Positions 8,615 to 17,496 of a stretch of 64,000 bases of DNA are shown here, piece after piece. The notes under the pieces are model-generated. The model saw nothing but the letters and a program-made list of their open reading frames with translations, made no database searches and had not been told where the DNA came from. Made by a program: the position numbers and the translations under genes. How positions within the stretch are numbered: position 1 is the stretch's first letter; every line of letters begins with the position of its first letter. Source of the DNA: CAYQQU01 sp964419545 (GTDB lineage: Bacteria > Bacteroidota > Bacteroidia > Chitinophagales > Saprospiraceae); the NCBI GenBank assembly GCA_964419545.1, contig CAYQQU010000013.1, positions 1 through 64,000 of the forward strand, written 5' to 3'.

Positions 8615-9178
8615 ATGAGTAAACTCCTCATTTTCACGGCTCCTTCCGGCGCCGGGAAAACGACGATCGTCAAACACTTGCTGGCCAGGTACGACAACCT
8701 GGTGTTCTCGGTTTCGGCCACCACTCGCGACAAGCGGCCCTACGAAGTGGAAGGCCGGGACTATTACTTCATTCCTCCTTCACGCTTCCGACAGATGGCG
8801 GACGAGGGGGCGTTCGTAGAGTGGGAGGAAGTCTATCCGGACATGTTTTACGGCACCCTCAGGAGGGAAGTCGAACGGATCTGGGCTTCCGGCAGGCACA
8901 TCATCTTCGATATCGACGTCAAAGGCGCCGTCAGCCTGAAGCAAGCCTATCCCGACGTGAGCCTGGCGATCTTTGTCAAACCACCCTCCCTCGATATTCT
9001 GGAAAAGCGCCTGCGCGAACGGGCCACCGAAAACGAATCCTCCTTTCAGAAGCGCTGGCAAAGGGTAAAGGAAGAGATGGCCTACGAGAACCGCTTTGAC
9101 CACGTGCTGGTTAACGACCAGCTGGATCAAACCTTCGCCGTGGCCCGGCAGCTGGTAGAGGCCTTTCTAAAAGAGTAA
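8615..9178 (+). CDS. gmk: Guanylate kinase
   Basis: This enzyme phosphorylates GMP (and dGMP) to GDP with ATP. The P-loop is APSGAGKTT (about residues 8-16), followed by the GMP-binding stretch (SATTRDKRPYEVEGRDYYF) and the lid/Arg region (LEKRLRERATENESSFQKR). The 187-residue length is standard. It follows yicC directly and precedes apaG by three bases, so the three genes probably share one transcript. Confidence 0.96.
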   Translation: MSKLLIFTAPSGAGKTTIVKHLLARYDNLVFSVSATTRDKRPYEVEGRDYYFIPPSRFRQMADEGAFVEWEEVYPDMFYGTLRREVERIWASGRHIIFDIDVKGAVSLKQAYPDVSLAIFVKPPSLDILEKRLRERATENESSFQKRWQRVKEEMAYENRFDHVLVNDQLDQTFAVARQLVEAFLKE

Positions 9179-9181
9179 CCC

Positions 9182-9568
9182 ATGCCGACCCTTATCACCG
9201 AGGGCATCAAAGTATCGATCGAGCCGACTTACCAGCCGGCCTATTCTGATCCCAACCGCCACAAGTTCGTCTTTTCCTACGATGTGCACATCGAGAACAT
9301 GAGTCGCGAAACCGTCCAACTGCTGCGGCGCCATTGGTTTATTTTCGATTCCAACGGCGTTCGGCGTGAAGTGGAGGGCGAAGGCGTCATCGGGCAGCAG
9401 CCTATATTGACGCCCGGCGAGACCCATAGCTATGCTTCCTGGTGCCCCCTCATCACCGAGGTCGGTAAAATGCACGGCCACTACCTTTTTACGCGCCGTT
9501 CAGACAACCGACGCTTCCGGGTGCATATTCCCGAATTCCAGCTGGTGGCGCCGTTCCGGCTTAACTGA
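9182..9568 (+). CDS. apaG: ApaG domain protein
   Basis: The 128-residue protein is a stand-alone ApaG/DUF525 beta-sandwich. Family blocks are visible: FSYDVHIENMSRETVQLLRR, RHWFIFDSNG, GEGVIGQQPILTPGE, and the final FRVHIPEFQLVAPF. ApaG was linked genetically to Co2+/Mg2+ sensitivity, but its biochemical role is unresolved. It is the last gene of the yicC-gmk operon and overlaps the convergent RidA-type gene by eight bases. Confidence 0.92.
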   Translation: MPTLITEGIKVSIEPTYQPAYSDPNRHKFVFSYDVHIENMSRETVQLLRRHWFIFDSNGVRREVEGEGVIGQQPILTPGETHSYASWCPLITEVGKMHGHYLFTRRSDNRRFRVHIPEFQLVAPFRLN

Positions 9569-10010
9569 CGGCGGTTGGCGGGGCAGGGCTTTCCAGATAA
9601 GCCACGCACTTCAGCTCGATCGCGATGGGTGTCGGCAGCGAGGAGATGCCTACCGTTGTCCGGCAGGGCTGGTTCTCCTTGAAATATTCCGCGTATATCG
9701 CATTGTACGTGTGAAAATCGCGTTCCATGTCGGTCAGAAAAACGGTGACGTCTACCAGGTCTTCCCAGCGGGCGCCGCTGGCTTCCAACACGCGCTGCAC
9801 ATTGCGGAAAACGGAATGACATTGGGCGGCGAAGTCGAAGGATAAATAGTTGCCCGCCGCACTGCGCTCGAGCCCCGGTACGCCGTCCGTCTCCGGATCG
9901 CGTGGCCCGATCCCCGACAGGAACAGCAGATTGCCGACCCGGCGAGCGTGCGGGTATAGGCCTACGGGCGCCGGCGCTCCTTTAGCATCGATTTTTTCCG
10001 GTTTTGCCAT
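9561..10010 (-). CDS. RidA/YjgF family enamine/imine deaminase
   Basis: The 149-residue protein (ATG at 10010) has the Rid fold: PHARRVGNLLFLSGIGPRDP near the start, FRNVQRVLEASGARWEDLVD in the middle, and the substrate-carboxylate Arg in QPCRTTVGISSLP. The early PVGLYPHARR segment resembles the 2-aminomuconate-deaminase-like subgroup more than classical RidA, so the substrate may differ from 2-aminoacrylate. The frame stays open upstream of 10010 into recJ, but only the part from MAKPEK has family character. It lies 68 bases after recJ on the same strand. Confidence 0.88.
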   Translation of the reverse strand: MAKPEKIDAKGAPAPVGLYPHARRVGNLLFLSGIGPRDPETDGVPGLERSAAGNYLSFDFAAQCHSVFRNVQRVLEASGARWEDLVDVTVFLTDMERDFHTYNAIYAEYFKENQPCRTTVGISSLPTPIAIELKCVAYLESPAPPTAVS

Positions 10011-10078
10011 TTCTTTTTTTTCGCAAGTTAATACAAGAATGAAAACCTTTACTCTCTTGACGCCGGCTCGCCCCCCGA

Positions 10079-11776
10079 TCACGGAAATTTGATGTCTTTC
10101 ACGACGAGCTGCAGTATCGGGACGGCTCCGAAACGGTCTTCTTGCAGGGTATAGCAGATATCGAACGGCCGCCGGTCGGCGATCCCGGGGTAGGCGTCGC
10201 CCTGGTCGAACGCAATGCCGGTGAATACCGGCGAGTCGTCCTGTCGGATCGACAATCGAAGATGATTGCCACGCAGACGGCGGGAATAGCCGGTATCCCG
10301 CACGCCCCGGGCCCGGAATACCGGGCTGCGGTTTCCCGGACCGAACGGAGCAAATTGTTTGAGGATTTTCCAGAAATCCGGCCTGATGCCGGAAAGCGGC
10401 AGGTCGGCGGCAATTCGGATTTCGGGTTTGGGCGCCGCGGCGCCCAGTATTGTTTGGGTGGCGCCTTCGAAGCGATCCTGAAAAGCCGTCAGGTTTTCCG
10501 GCGCCAGCTTCATTCCGGCGGCTTGTTCGTGACCGCCGTAGCTGACCAGGAGGTCCGAGCAAAGAGAAAGCGCTGCGTGCAGGTTGAAACCGGGTATCGA
10601 TCGCGCCGAACCGACCAGCAGGCGGTCGGCGCGGGTCAGGACCACTGCGGGCCGGAAAAAGCGATCGACCAGGCGCGAGGCGGCGATACCGACTACGCCC
10701 TGGTGCCAGTGGGCGGCATAGCAAACCAGGCTGCGGCGCTCGCCCGCTTGCAGGATGTGCGCGCACTGAGCGGCTGCTTCTTCGGTCACCCTTTTGTCGT
10801 ATTCCCGGCGCAGCTCGTTGCGGTACAGGAGCACCCGGGTATAATCCGCAGCAACCTTCGGCTCGTCGGTCAACAGCAGTTTGACGGCCTGCTGAGCGTC
10901 CGCCATTCTCCCGGCGGCGTTGAGCAGCGGCGTCAGGCCGAAGACAATATCGCTGATGTTTAGCGGGCGACGACGCCGGCTTCCTTCGATCAAGGCGGAA
11001 AAGCCCGCGAGCGGCCGCCGGGCCAGCCGTTGCAGCCCAAACCAGGCCAGGATCCGGTTTTCATCCACGATGGGAACGATATCTGCTGCGATGCTCACGG
11101 TGACCAGGTCCAGCAGATCGCTCCAGGAATGCTCGGGCAGGCCGTAGCGCGAGGCATAAGCCTGAGCCAGTTTGAGTGCGATGCCGCAGCCGCTCAGTCC
11201 GGAAAACGGGTAGGTGGCGTCGCGCCGCTTGGGGTCAAGCACTGCCGTCGCCACGGGCAGGTCTGCTCCCGGCAGGTGGTGGTCACAGATGATCAGGTCG
11301 ACGCCCGCCCTCCGGGCGCGGCGCGCCGGCTCGACGGCCCGGATGCCGCAGTCGAGCGCAATGAGCAACTGTGTTCCGGTTTGTACGGCATAGTCGACCC
11401 CATCCGTTGAAAGACCGTAGCCCTCGCGATAGCGATCAGGCAGGTAATAATCGAGCCGGGCCCCGCGGGCCGCCAGGAAGCGGTAGAGGAAGGCCACGGC
11501 CGTAATGCCGTCGACGTCGTAGTCGCCGTATAATAGGATCCGCTCCCGCTTGTTCAGCGCGCGGTGGAGCCGCTCGACGGCCAGCGCCATATCGCGCATC
11601 CGGAAAGGATCGTGAAGGTGTTGCAGGGAAGGCCGGAAAAACCGGTGGGCGGCGGAGAAGGAGGTGACGCCGCGCTGCACCAGCAGCCGGCACAATACCG
11701 GGCTCACGCCCAGGGCTTTTTGCAATTGGGCGACGAGTGCGGCGTCCGTTTCGATCAAAGTCCAACCTTTTTTCAT
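10079..11776 (-). CDS. recJ: Single-stranded-DNA-specific exonuclease RecJ
   Basis: RecJ degrades ssDNA 5' to 3' in recombination and mismatch/base-excision repair. The DHH-family motifs are in order: LLYGDYDVDGITAVAFLY (motif I), LLIALDCGI, the DHH triad in LIICDHHLPGADL, and SGLSGCGIALKLAQA. The DHHA1 motif LLVSYGGHEQAAGMKL and a C-terminal OB-like region follow. The 565-residue length matches Bacteroidota RecJ. It diverges from the TonB receptor gene. Confidence 0.95.
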   Translation of the reverse strand: MKKGWTLIETDAALVAQLQKALGVSPVLCRLLVQRGVTSFSAAHRFFRPSLQHLHDPFRMRDMALAVERLHRALNKRERILLYGDYDVDGITAVAFLYRFLAARGARLDYYLPDRYREGYGLSTDGVDYAVQTGTQLLIALDCGIRAVEPARRARRAGVDLIICDHHLPGADLPVATAVLDPKRRDATYPFSGLSGCGIALKLAQAYASRYGLPEHSWSDLLDLVTVSIAADIVPIVDENRILAWFGLQRLARRPLAGFSALIEGSRRRRPLNISDIVFGLTPLLNAAGRMADAQQAVKLLLTDEPKVAADYTRVLLYRNELRREYDKRVTEEAAAQCAHILQAGERRSLVCYAAHWHQGVVGIAASRLVDRFFRPAVVLTRADRLLVGSARSIPGFNLHAALSLCSDLLVSYGGHEQAAGMKLAPENLTAFQDRFEGATQTILGAAAPKPEIRIAADLPLSGIRPDFWKILKQFAPFGPGNRSPVFRARGVRDTGYSRRLRGNHLRLSIRQDDSPVFTGIAFDQGDAYPGIADRRPFDICYTLQEDRFGAVPILQLVVKDIKFP

Positions 11777-11935
11777 CGTGCTCGTTAGTTAACCGTTGTA
11801 GGGACGGCGCCCGATCCTGTAAGCACGATTGCCGGGAATTTTTCCAATTCCTGTTCGCCAGCTTACAAAATAATAAACGGCCGTTGCAGTTTGATAAACA
11901 AAACCGGCATTTAAGGAATTTTTAATGGCCACTGG

Positions 11936-11967
11936 TTGCCAAAGTGGAAGCCCCGGCAGTATGTTTG
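11936..11967 (+). promoter_or_regulatory. Promoter for the TonB receptor/DUF4249 operon
   Basis: TTG at 11936-11938 and TATGTTTG at 11960-11967 are separated by 21 bases, close to the Bacteroidota -33/-7 arrangement. The ATG at 11992 would follow a leader of about 18 bases. Confidence 0.5.
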
Positions 11968-11991
11968 CCCGAATGATTAAATCGAGAAAAT

Positions 11992-14373
11992 ATGACTCCA
12001 GAGCGGAACATCCGGCCGTCGAAATGGCTGGTATGGGGAAGCCTAGTGTGTAGTTTGCTCATGCTCCGGCTGCCGGCGCAGGGCCAGTTTACCGTCAGCG
12101 GTCGGGTTTACGACGCCGCCACCGGCGAGACGCTGATCGGCGCCACGGTGCTGGCTGACGGGCTGGACCTCGGGGCGTCCACCAACGCCTACGGCTTTTA
12201 CTCGCTCACCTTGCCGGCGCGCGATACCCTGCGCTTGCTGTTCAGCTACGTCGGTTTTCGCACTCAGGAAAAAACGGTTTTTCTGGAAAAGGACCTTTCC
12301 CTCGACGTGGAGCTCGGCAGCGGCGTCGAGTTGGAGGAAGTGATCGTCAAGGCCAACAGTTTTGAAGAAAGGCTCAACAAGGCCGAGATGAGCGTGGAGG
12401 CCATCACCACCCGCGAGGCGCGGCTGGTGCCCGTGCTGCTGGGGGAAAGCGACATCCTCAAGACGCTGCAGCTCAAACCCGGCATTCCCTCCGGAGCGGA
12501 GGGCACTACGGGGCTGTTCGTAAGAGGCGGCGCCGGCGATCAGAACCTGATCATCCTCGACGAAGCCGTGGTGTACAACGCCAATCACCTGTTCGGTTTT
12601 TTCAGCACCTTCAATACGGACGCGGTTAAGGACCTCAAGATCTACAAGGGCGGCTTTCCCGCCCAGTACGGCGGGCGGTTGTCGTCGGTGATCGACGTCA
12701 AGCTGAAGGAGGGCAACCGCAAAAAGTTTACCGGCTCGGGAGGGCTGGGGCTGATCGCTTCCCGGCTTACCCTCGAAGGCCCCATCCAGAAAGACCGTTC
12801 CTCCTTCATTGTTTCGGGGCGCCGCACGTACGTCGACCTATTCACCCGGGCCGTCAATCGCGCCAATGCCGATTCGGAAGATTTCAACCCGATTCCCGAC
12901 TATTATTTCTACGACCTCAACGCCAAGGTGAATTACGAGCTGGGCGAAAAGGACCGCATCTTCCTGAGCGGGTACTTCGGCCGGGATGTCTTCGGCTTCG
13001 ACGGTGATTTTTTCAATTTTGACTTCGACTGGGGCAATGCCACCGGCGCCGTGCGCTGGAACCATATTTTCTCCCCCAAATTATTCGCCAATACGACCTT
13101 CACCTATTCCGACTACCAGTACAATATCCGCAATGAGATCACCGGTTTCTCTTTCCGGATCGGGTCCAATATCCGCGACGCCAATCTGAAATCGGATTTT
13201 CTGTACGCGCCCGATTCGCGCCACACCATTGGTTTCGGTTTTGCCGCCACGCACCACAATTTTACGGTGGGGCGCTTGCAGGCGGGCAGCAATGACGGCG
13301 TGGTTTCTTTTTCGGCCGGCAATTTTTTCAACGCGCTGGAGTACGGCCTCTATTTCTCCGACGATTTTCAGGTGAGCGAGAAGCTGCAGGTTAACGGCGG
13401 CCTGCGCCTGAGCGGTTTTACCAACGACGGCAAGAGCTATTTCGGCCTGGAGCCCCGTCTGGCGGCCCGCTATCGCCTCAGCGAGCGGCTTTCCCTGAAA
13501 GCCAGCTATGCGCGCATGTACCAGTACCTGCACTTGGTAGCCAATGCCGGCGTCACCCTGCCCACCGATGTCTGGTACCCGTCGACCGACCTGGTGGCGC
13601 CGCAGCGCTCCGATCAGGCGGCCATCGGATTCTCTTACTTGTTGCTGCCCGAGCTCCTCCTCACCGTAGAAACGTATTACAAGGCCCTGCAAAACCAGCT
13701 GGAGTTTGTCGACGGGGCCCAGCTTTTCGCCAACGATAACCTGGAAGAAGAGTTTGCCATCGGCCGCGGTGAAGCGTACGGCCTGGAAGTCAGCCTGGAA
13801 AAAAAAGAAGGCCGGCTCACCGGCTGGATCGGCTACACCCTGGCTTACGTGCAGCGGGGAGAATTTTCCACGATCGACCCCGGCGGCTATTTCGAGCAAA
13901 ACCGCTTCGACCCATATTTTCGACCGATCTACGACCGGCGGCACGACCTTTCGGTCGTAGCGCTCTACGACCTGAGTCGCAAGATCGGGCTCTCGGCGAC
14001 CTTTGTTTACGGCTCCGGCGATCTGCGGTGGCTGCCGGTAGGACGCTTCACCTTTCAGGACGTCCAGGGGGCCAGTTTCGAATCGGTAACGCCGATCTAC
14101 GAAGAGCGCAACAACTTTCGCCTGCCGCCCTACCACCGGCTGGACCTGAGCCTGGTGATCCGTTTTTTTCCCAAGTGGGGTGAGAGCGACCTGACCATCA
14201 GCGTCATCAATGCCTACGATCGCCGCAATACCTTTTTTATCTACTTCGAACCGGAAATACGGGAAGTCGACGGCGGCGACGGCACGATCGTTGAAGTGCC
14301 CGAGCGCATTGCCGCCCGGCAGGTGTCGCTGTTTCCCATTTTGCCCAGTGTAACCTGGAATTTCAAATTTTGA
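11992..14373 (+). CDS. TonB-dependent outer-membrane receptor with CarboxypepD_reg-like domain
   Basis: This 793-residue receptor has a signal peptide (cleavage near LPAQGQ, residue 32), then an Ig-like regulatory domain (FTVSGRVYDAATGETLIGAT to about 115). A plug domain (LLGESDILKTLQLKPGIPSG, FVRGGAGDQNLIILDEAVVY) and a beta-barrel to the C-terminal Phe follow. It lacks the much longer SusC architecture. Its partner, the DUF4249 lipoprotein, starts three bases downstream. Such pairs are widespread in Bacteroidota, and their ligand is generally unknown. Import of a large or scarce substrate energised by TonB is the family role. Confidence 0.92.
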   Translation: MTPERNIRPSKWLVWGSLVCSLLMLRLPAQGQFTVSGRVYDAATGETLIGATVLADGLDLGASTNAYGFYSLTLPARDTLRLLFSYVGFRTQEKTVFLEKDLSLDVELGSGVELEEVIVKANSFEERLNKAEMSVEAITTREARLVPVLLGESDILKTLQLKPGIPSGAEGTTGLFVRGGAGDQNLIILDEAVVYNANHLFGFFSTFNTDAVKDLKIYKGGFPAQYGGRLSSVIDVKLKEGNRKKFTGSGGLGLIASRLTLEGPIQKDRSSFIVSGRRTYVDLFTRAVNRANADSEDFNPIPDYYFYDLNAKVNYELGEKDRIFLSGYFGRDVFGFDGDFFNFDFDWGNATGAVRWNHIFSPKLFANTTFTYSDYQYNIRNEITGFSFRIGSNIRDANLKSDFLYAPDSRHTIGFGFAATHHNFTVGRLQAGSNDGVVSFSAGNFFNALEYGLYFSDDFQVSEKLQVNGGLRLSGFTNDGKSYFGLEPRLAARYRLSERLSLKASYARMYQYLHLVANAGVTLPTDVWYPSTDLVAPQRSDQAAIGFSYLLLPELLLTVETYYKALQNQLEFVDGAQLFANDNLEEEFAIGRGEAYGLEVSLEKKEGRLTGWIGYTLAYVQRGEFSTIDPGGYFEQNRFDPYFRPIYDRRHDLSVVALYDLSRKIGLSATFVYGSGDLRWLPVGRFTFQDVQGASFESVTPIYEERNNFRLPPYHRLDLSLVIRFFPKWGESDLTISVINAYDRRNTFFIYFEPEIREVDGGDGTIVEVPERIAARQVSLFPILPSVTWNFKF

Positions 14374-14376
14374 GCT

Positions 14377-15234
14377 ATGCAGAACCAAGCCTGGATTTTT
14401 CCGCTCGCTTTCCTCCTTTCCATCGCGGCCTGTAACCTCGACCAGGAAATCGATATCGATCTGCCCGATTACCGCCCGCAACCGGTAGTAGAGTGCTACC
14501 TGGAGCCCGGTCAGCCGTTTTCTCTGCTGCTGACGCAGAGCGCTGCTTATTTCGATCCTTTTCCGGAGAGCAACATCGATTTTCTGCAAAGCATCCTCCT
14601 GGATAGTGCGGAGGTCCGCATTCGCTACGGAGAAGAAATGGTGACATTAGACAACCAGCTCTCCTTCAACCCATTCACCCGGCGTCTCACCAATTACGTT
14701 GCGGCGCGGGCCGTTCCCGCCCTTCCGGCGGGCGCCGAGTTTTCGCTGGAGGTCCTGCTGCCCGACGGGCGCATCATCAGCGGGGCTACGCGAGTCTTGC
14801 CAGTAGTGCCCATCGACAGTGTGGTGGTGGAATATGCTGAAAACGATACCCTCGCCCGGGTGCTCACGTATTTTTCCGATATCCCGGAAACACCCAATTT
14901 TTACCGGCGCATGTTGCACGAAAGCGCTATCGACAGTTTGCCGGAGCAGGACTTCACGGTGGACGATCGTTTTATAGACAGCCTTTTCGTATTCGGATCG
15001 GGTTATAATTACGCGGCAGGCGACACCCTGATCAACACGCTATACCACATCGAGCCGGCCTATTACGATTTTCTGGAAAGCCTCAACAACGCGATCAGCA
15101 GCAACGGCAATCCTTTTGCGCAGCCCAGTCCGATCATCTCAACAAACCTGGATATCAGCGGCGAGGGGGAGGTCATCGGCATATTCACCGGTCTGCACTT
15201 TGCACGCGCCACCACCGTTGTTCCTCCGCGATAG
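14377..15234 (+). CDS. DUF4249 lipoprotein paired with the TonB receptor
   Basis: The 285-residue protein has an SPII signal with lipid Cys20 (LLSIAACNLDQEI) and the DUF4249 pattern: an early strand pair (QPVVECYLEPGQPFSLLLTQ), a beta-sandwich with LLPDGRIISGATRVLP, and the closing GEGEVIGIFTGLHF. The family is always lipid-anchored and usually genetically coupled to a plug-containing receptor, as here. It probably forms a surface-exposed lid or ligand-binding partner, by analogy with SusD-type lipoproteins. It ends before a strong bidirectional terminator. Confidence 0.9.
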   Translation: MQNQAWIFPLAFLLSIAACNLDQEIDIDLPDYRPQPVVECYLEPGQPFSLLLTQSAAYFDPFPESNIDFLQSILLDSAEVRIRYGEEMVTLDNQLSFNPFTRRLTNYVAARAVPALPAGAEFSLEVLLPDGRIISGATRVLPVVPIDSVVVEYAENDTLARVLTYFSDIPETPNFYRRMLHESAIDSLPEQDFTVDDRFIDSLFVFGSGYNYAAGDTLINTLYHIEPAYYDFLESLNNAISSNGNPFAQPSPIISTNLDISGEGEVIGIFTGLHFARATTVVPPR

Positions 15235-15260
15235 GGAACCATCGGGCTGTGAGTCTACTC

Positions 15261-15302
15261 AAAAAAGAAAGCCGCAGCGTTTCCACTGCGGCTTTCTTTT
15301 TT
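15261..15302. terminator. Bidirectional intrinsic terminator
   Basis: Perfect 17-bp arms (15261-15277 with 15286-15302) enclose an 8-base loop. They have a GC core (GCCGCAG) and A/T-runs on both sides. It serves both the DUF4249 gene (+) and the OmpA-like gene (-). Confidence 0.9.
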
Positions 15303-15327
15303 CCTTGTGATCGTTTCCGGAAGGCGA

Positions 15328-16086
15328 TTAGTTGCCTTTCAGGTCGCTGATATTGACGTTCGGAGCGATTACCGAGCGACGGTTCTCTTTGCGGCCTTCA
15401 GTCGTTTCGTTGTCGGCGGCGGGCATGTATTCGCCGTAGCCGACGGCGGCAACCTGATCGGGGTTAACGCCGTACTTGATGAGCTGGCGAACAACGCCCA
15501 TGGCGCGACGGACGCTGAGGTCCCAGTTATCCATACCGGCGTCGGCGATGAACTTCTTGTTGTCGGTGTGGCCTTCTACCAGTACGCGTACTTCCGGGTT
15601 ATTCTTCAGGGTCTCCGCCAATTCTTCGAGTGCAGCACGCTCGTCGTAGCTGAGGCTGGACGAAGCCGAGCGATACTGGATGGACTGCGAAGTCTTGACG
15701 TACAGGCGACCATTTCTTTCTTCGAGGGTCAGACCACTGTCTTCATAGGTAGCGAAGATGCCGTCGATTTTCGCTTTGATCGCGTTGAGTTCCTCTTCCG
15801 TCATGGAAAGCTTTTCCTGAACCTGAGCCATCTGGTTTTTAGTAGATTCCAGGTCGGCGCGAATGGCGCTGATTTCGCCGTTCAGGCGTTCTTTTTCCGA
15901 TTCGAGCGTAGATTGCAGCTCAGCATTTTCATCCTGCAACGCTTTCACCTGAGCCTGAGTTTCAGCGAGCGCCTGGTCGGTAGCTTCTTTAGCCGCAAGC
16001 AGTTCATCGTATTTCTTTTTGGAAACGCAAGACTGCAGGGAACCGATAGCCAAGCTGAAGATCAGTAGTTTTAATACTAGACGCAT
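15328..16086 (-). CDS. OmpA-family peptidoglycan-associated lipoprotein with coiled coil
   Basis: The 252-residue protein has an SPII signal ending at Cys20 (AIGSLQSC). A long coiled coil follows (about residues 28-110, rich in Glu/Gln/Lys heptads). The C terminus is an OmpA domain with the peptidoglycan-binding motif VLVEGHTDNKKF and LSVRRAMGVVRQL, then EGRKENRRSV. It likely tethers the outer membrane to the cell wall, with the coiled coil as spacer. A 5' leader of about 125 bases separates the ATG from the predicted promoter. Confidence 0.92.
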   Translation of the reverse strand: MRLVLKLLIFSLAIGSLQSCVSKKKYDELLAAKEATDQALAETQAQVKALQDENAELQSTLESEKERLNGEISAIRADLESTKNQMAQVQEKLSMTEEELNAIKAKIDGIFATYEDSGLTLEERNGRLYVKTSQSIQYRSASSSLSYDERAALEELAETLKNNPEVRVLVEGHTDNKKFIADAGMDNWDLSVRRAMGVVRQLIKYGVNPDQVAAVGYGEYMPAADNETTEGRKENRRSVIAPNVNISDLKGN

Positions 16087-16219
16087 GTTCCTTCAATTTG
16101 ATTTAATAAATAATTGTTATTGGTTTAACGTTTAAGCCAATGGGTGTCGCCTAATCTAGAGAGAAAAAAGGCTGTACCACTTTACAATATGCAAAGCAAT
16201 AGATATTTTTTGAATTAAA

Positions 16220-16227
16220 CAAAGATA
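16220..16227 (-). promoter_or_regulatory. -7 promoter element of the OmpA-like lipoprotein gene
   Basis: On the minus strand this reads TATCTTTG, an exact TAnnTTTG match. Transcription would start near 16213, leaving an AT-rich leader of about 125 bases. Confidence 0.5.
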
Positions 16228-16364
16228 ACGATAACTTTATTAGCCTTAAGAAAAGCCCGTTTTTCCGTCGGTTGAGGCTGGTTCGCCGCTGGGCGGAAAA
16301 CCAGGTTCCGAGCCGTTGGCCGGCGGAAAAAAGGAGGGGATTACAGATAAACCGACAAAAAGAG

Positions 16365-16372
16365 TATTTTTG
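16365..16372 (+). promoter_or_regulatory. Candidate -7 promoter element upstream of the alpha/beta hydrolase
   Basis: TATTTTTG matches TAnnTTTG but lies 165 bases before the ATG, and no -33 TTG is obvious. Confidence 0.35.
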
Positions 16373-16537
16373 CTTTTCGCCAAAGCCATAAAGTGCCGGC
16401 CGGGTAATTTGACAATCAGAGCTTATTTGAACGCAGCCGGCTTCGCTTCGCCGGCGTCGGGTTCTCCAGCGTTTGTCGATCCGGCCATTGAATCCGCGAC
16501 CTTAAATCATACACCTAATCAACTGACAAGCTGTTAG

Positions 16538-17317
16538 ATGAACTACGAAATTTCCGAAGAAGATAGGTTTAAATTTATTGAAACGCAAGGAGGAGGAGAA
16601 ACACTGCTGTTATTGCACGGGCTTTTTGGCGCCCTAAGTAATTTCGAGGGCATTATCCGGCATTTCTCCGGGAAAGTCAACGTGGTCGTCCCCATCCTGC
16701 CTATCTTCGAGTTGCCCATCCGCAAACTTTCCGTGACCGGCTTAGTGGATTATGTAGCCGATTTCGTCAAATTCAAAGGGTATAGCGACCTGCACGTACT
16801 CGGCAACTCGCTGGGCGGGCACATCGCCCTGCTCTACGTACTGGCGCATCCGGAGCTCGTCCGGTCCATTATCCTCACCGGCAGTTCGGGGCTGTTCGAG
16901 AGCGCTATGGGGTCGAGCTTTCCCAAGCGCGGCAATTACGAGTTCATCCGTAAAAAAACCCAGAGCACTTTCTACGACCCGGAAGTAGCGAGCGAGCAAC
17001 TCATCGAAGAAGTTTACGACATCGTCAACGACCGCAACAAAGCTATTCGCATTATCGCCACCGCCAAATCGGCAGTGCGCCACAACCTCGGCGATAAGCT
17101 CCATCAGATCAAAGCCCCTACGCTCCTGGTGTGGGGCAAACAAGACCAGATTACCCCGGCCTTCGTAGGAGAAAAGTTCCACGAACTGATCGAGAACTCC
17201 CGGCTGATCTTTTTCGAAAAATGCGGCCACGCCCCGATGATGGAACATCCCGGGTTGTTCAATCAACATCTGGAGTCATTTTTGACGGAGGTCGCCAAGC
17301 GCCGGGAAGCTACCTGA
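16538..17317 (+). CDS. Alpha/beta hydrolase
   Basis: The 259-residue protein is a single-domain alpha/beta hydrolase without a signal peptide. The oxyanion segment is LLLLHGLFGAL. The catalytic triad is readable: nucleophile Ser91 in LGNSLGGH, acid Asp203 in VWGKQDQITP, and His231 in EKCGHAPMMEHP. Sequence alone does not fix the substrate. Esterases and C-C hydrolases share this pattern. It stands alone between the OmpA-like gene and the M1 peptidase gene. Confidence 0.88.
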   Translation: MNYEISEEDRFKFIETQGGGETLLLLHGLFGALSNFEGIIRHFSGKVNVVVPILPIFELPIRKLSVTGLVDYVADFVKFKGYSDLHVLGNSLGGHIALLYVLAHPELVRSIILTGSSGLFESAMGSSFPKRGNYEFIRKKTQSTFYDPEVASEQLIEEVYDIVNDRNKAIRIIATAKSAVRHNLGDKLHQIKAPTLLVWGKQDQITPAFVGEKFHELIENSRLIFFEKCGHAPMMEHPGLFNQHLESFLTEVAKRREAT

Positions 17318-17496
17318 CATTTCGCCGTTTTCCGAAAAAGGCATGCACTCGCCGCGGGCGCCAATCGTTACTGTTTTGAAAACCGATATATCCGAAACGT
17401 AGCCGCTGTTTTTCGCCGGCGGCCCTTTCCGGGATGTAGCGGGAAAAATAATGACGGGTTTATCCAAATAATTAAATACCAAAAGCACATTCGAGG

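Larger units (their letters stand above)
16087..16537. other. Gene-free divergent regulatory interval
   Basis: This 451-base gap holds the promoter and AT-rich leader of the OmpA-like gene (minus strand). It also holds a candidate promoter with a 165-base leader for the alpha/beta hydrolase (plus strand). The only sizeable frame (16316-16537) has no recognisable features and I take it as non-coding. Confidence 0.5.

Noticed and set aside
16316..16537. 73-codon open frame before the alpha/beta hydrolase
   Set aside because: Composition is not protein-like, no recognisable motif. It overlaps the likely promoter and leader.
17176..17186. GTTCCACGAAC as a third parS-like site
   Set aside because: It lacks the CACGTG core and is an 11-base coincidence inside the hydrolase gene.
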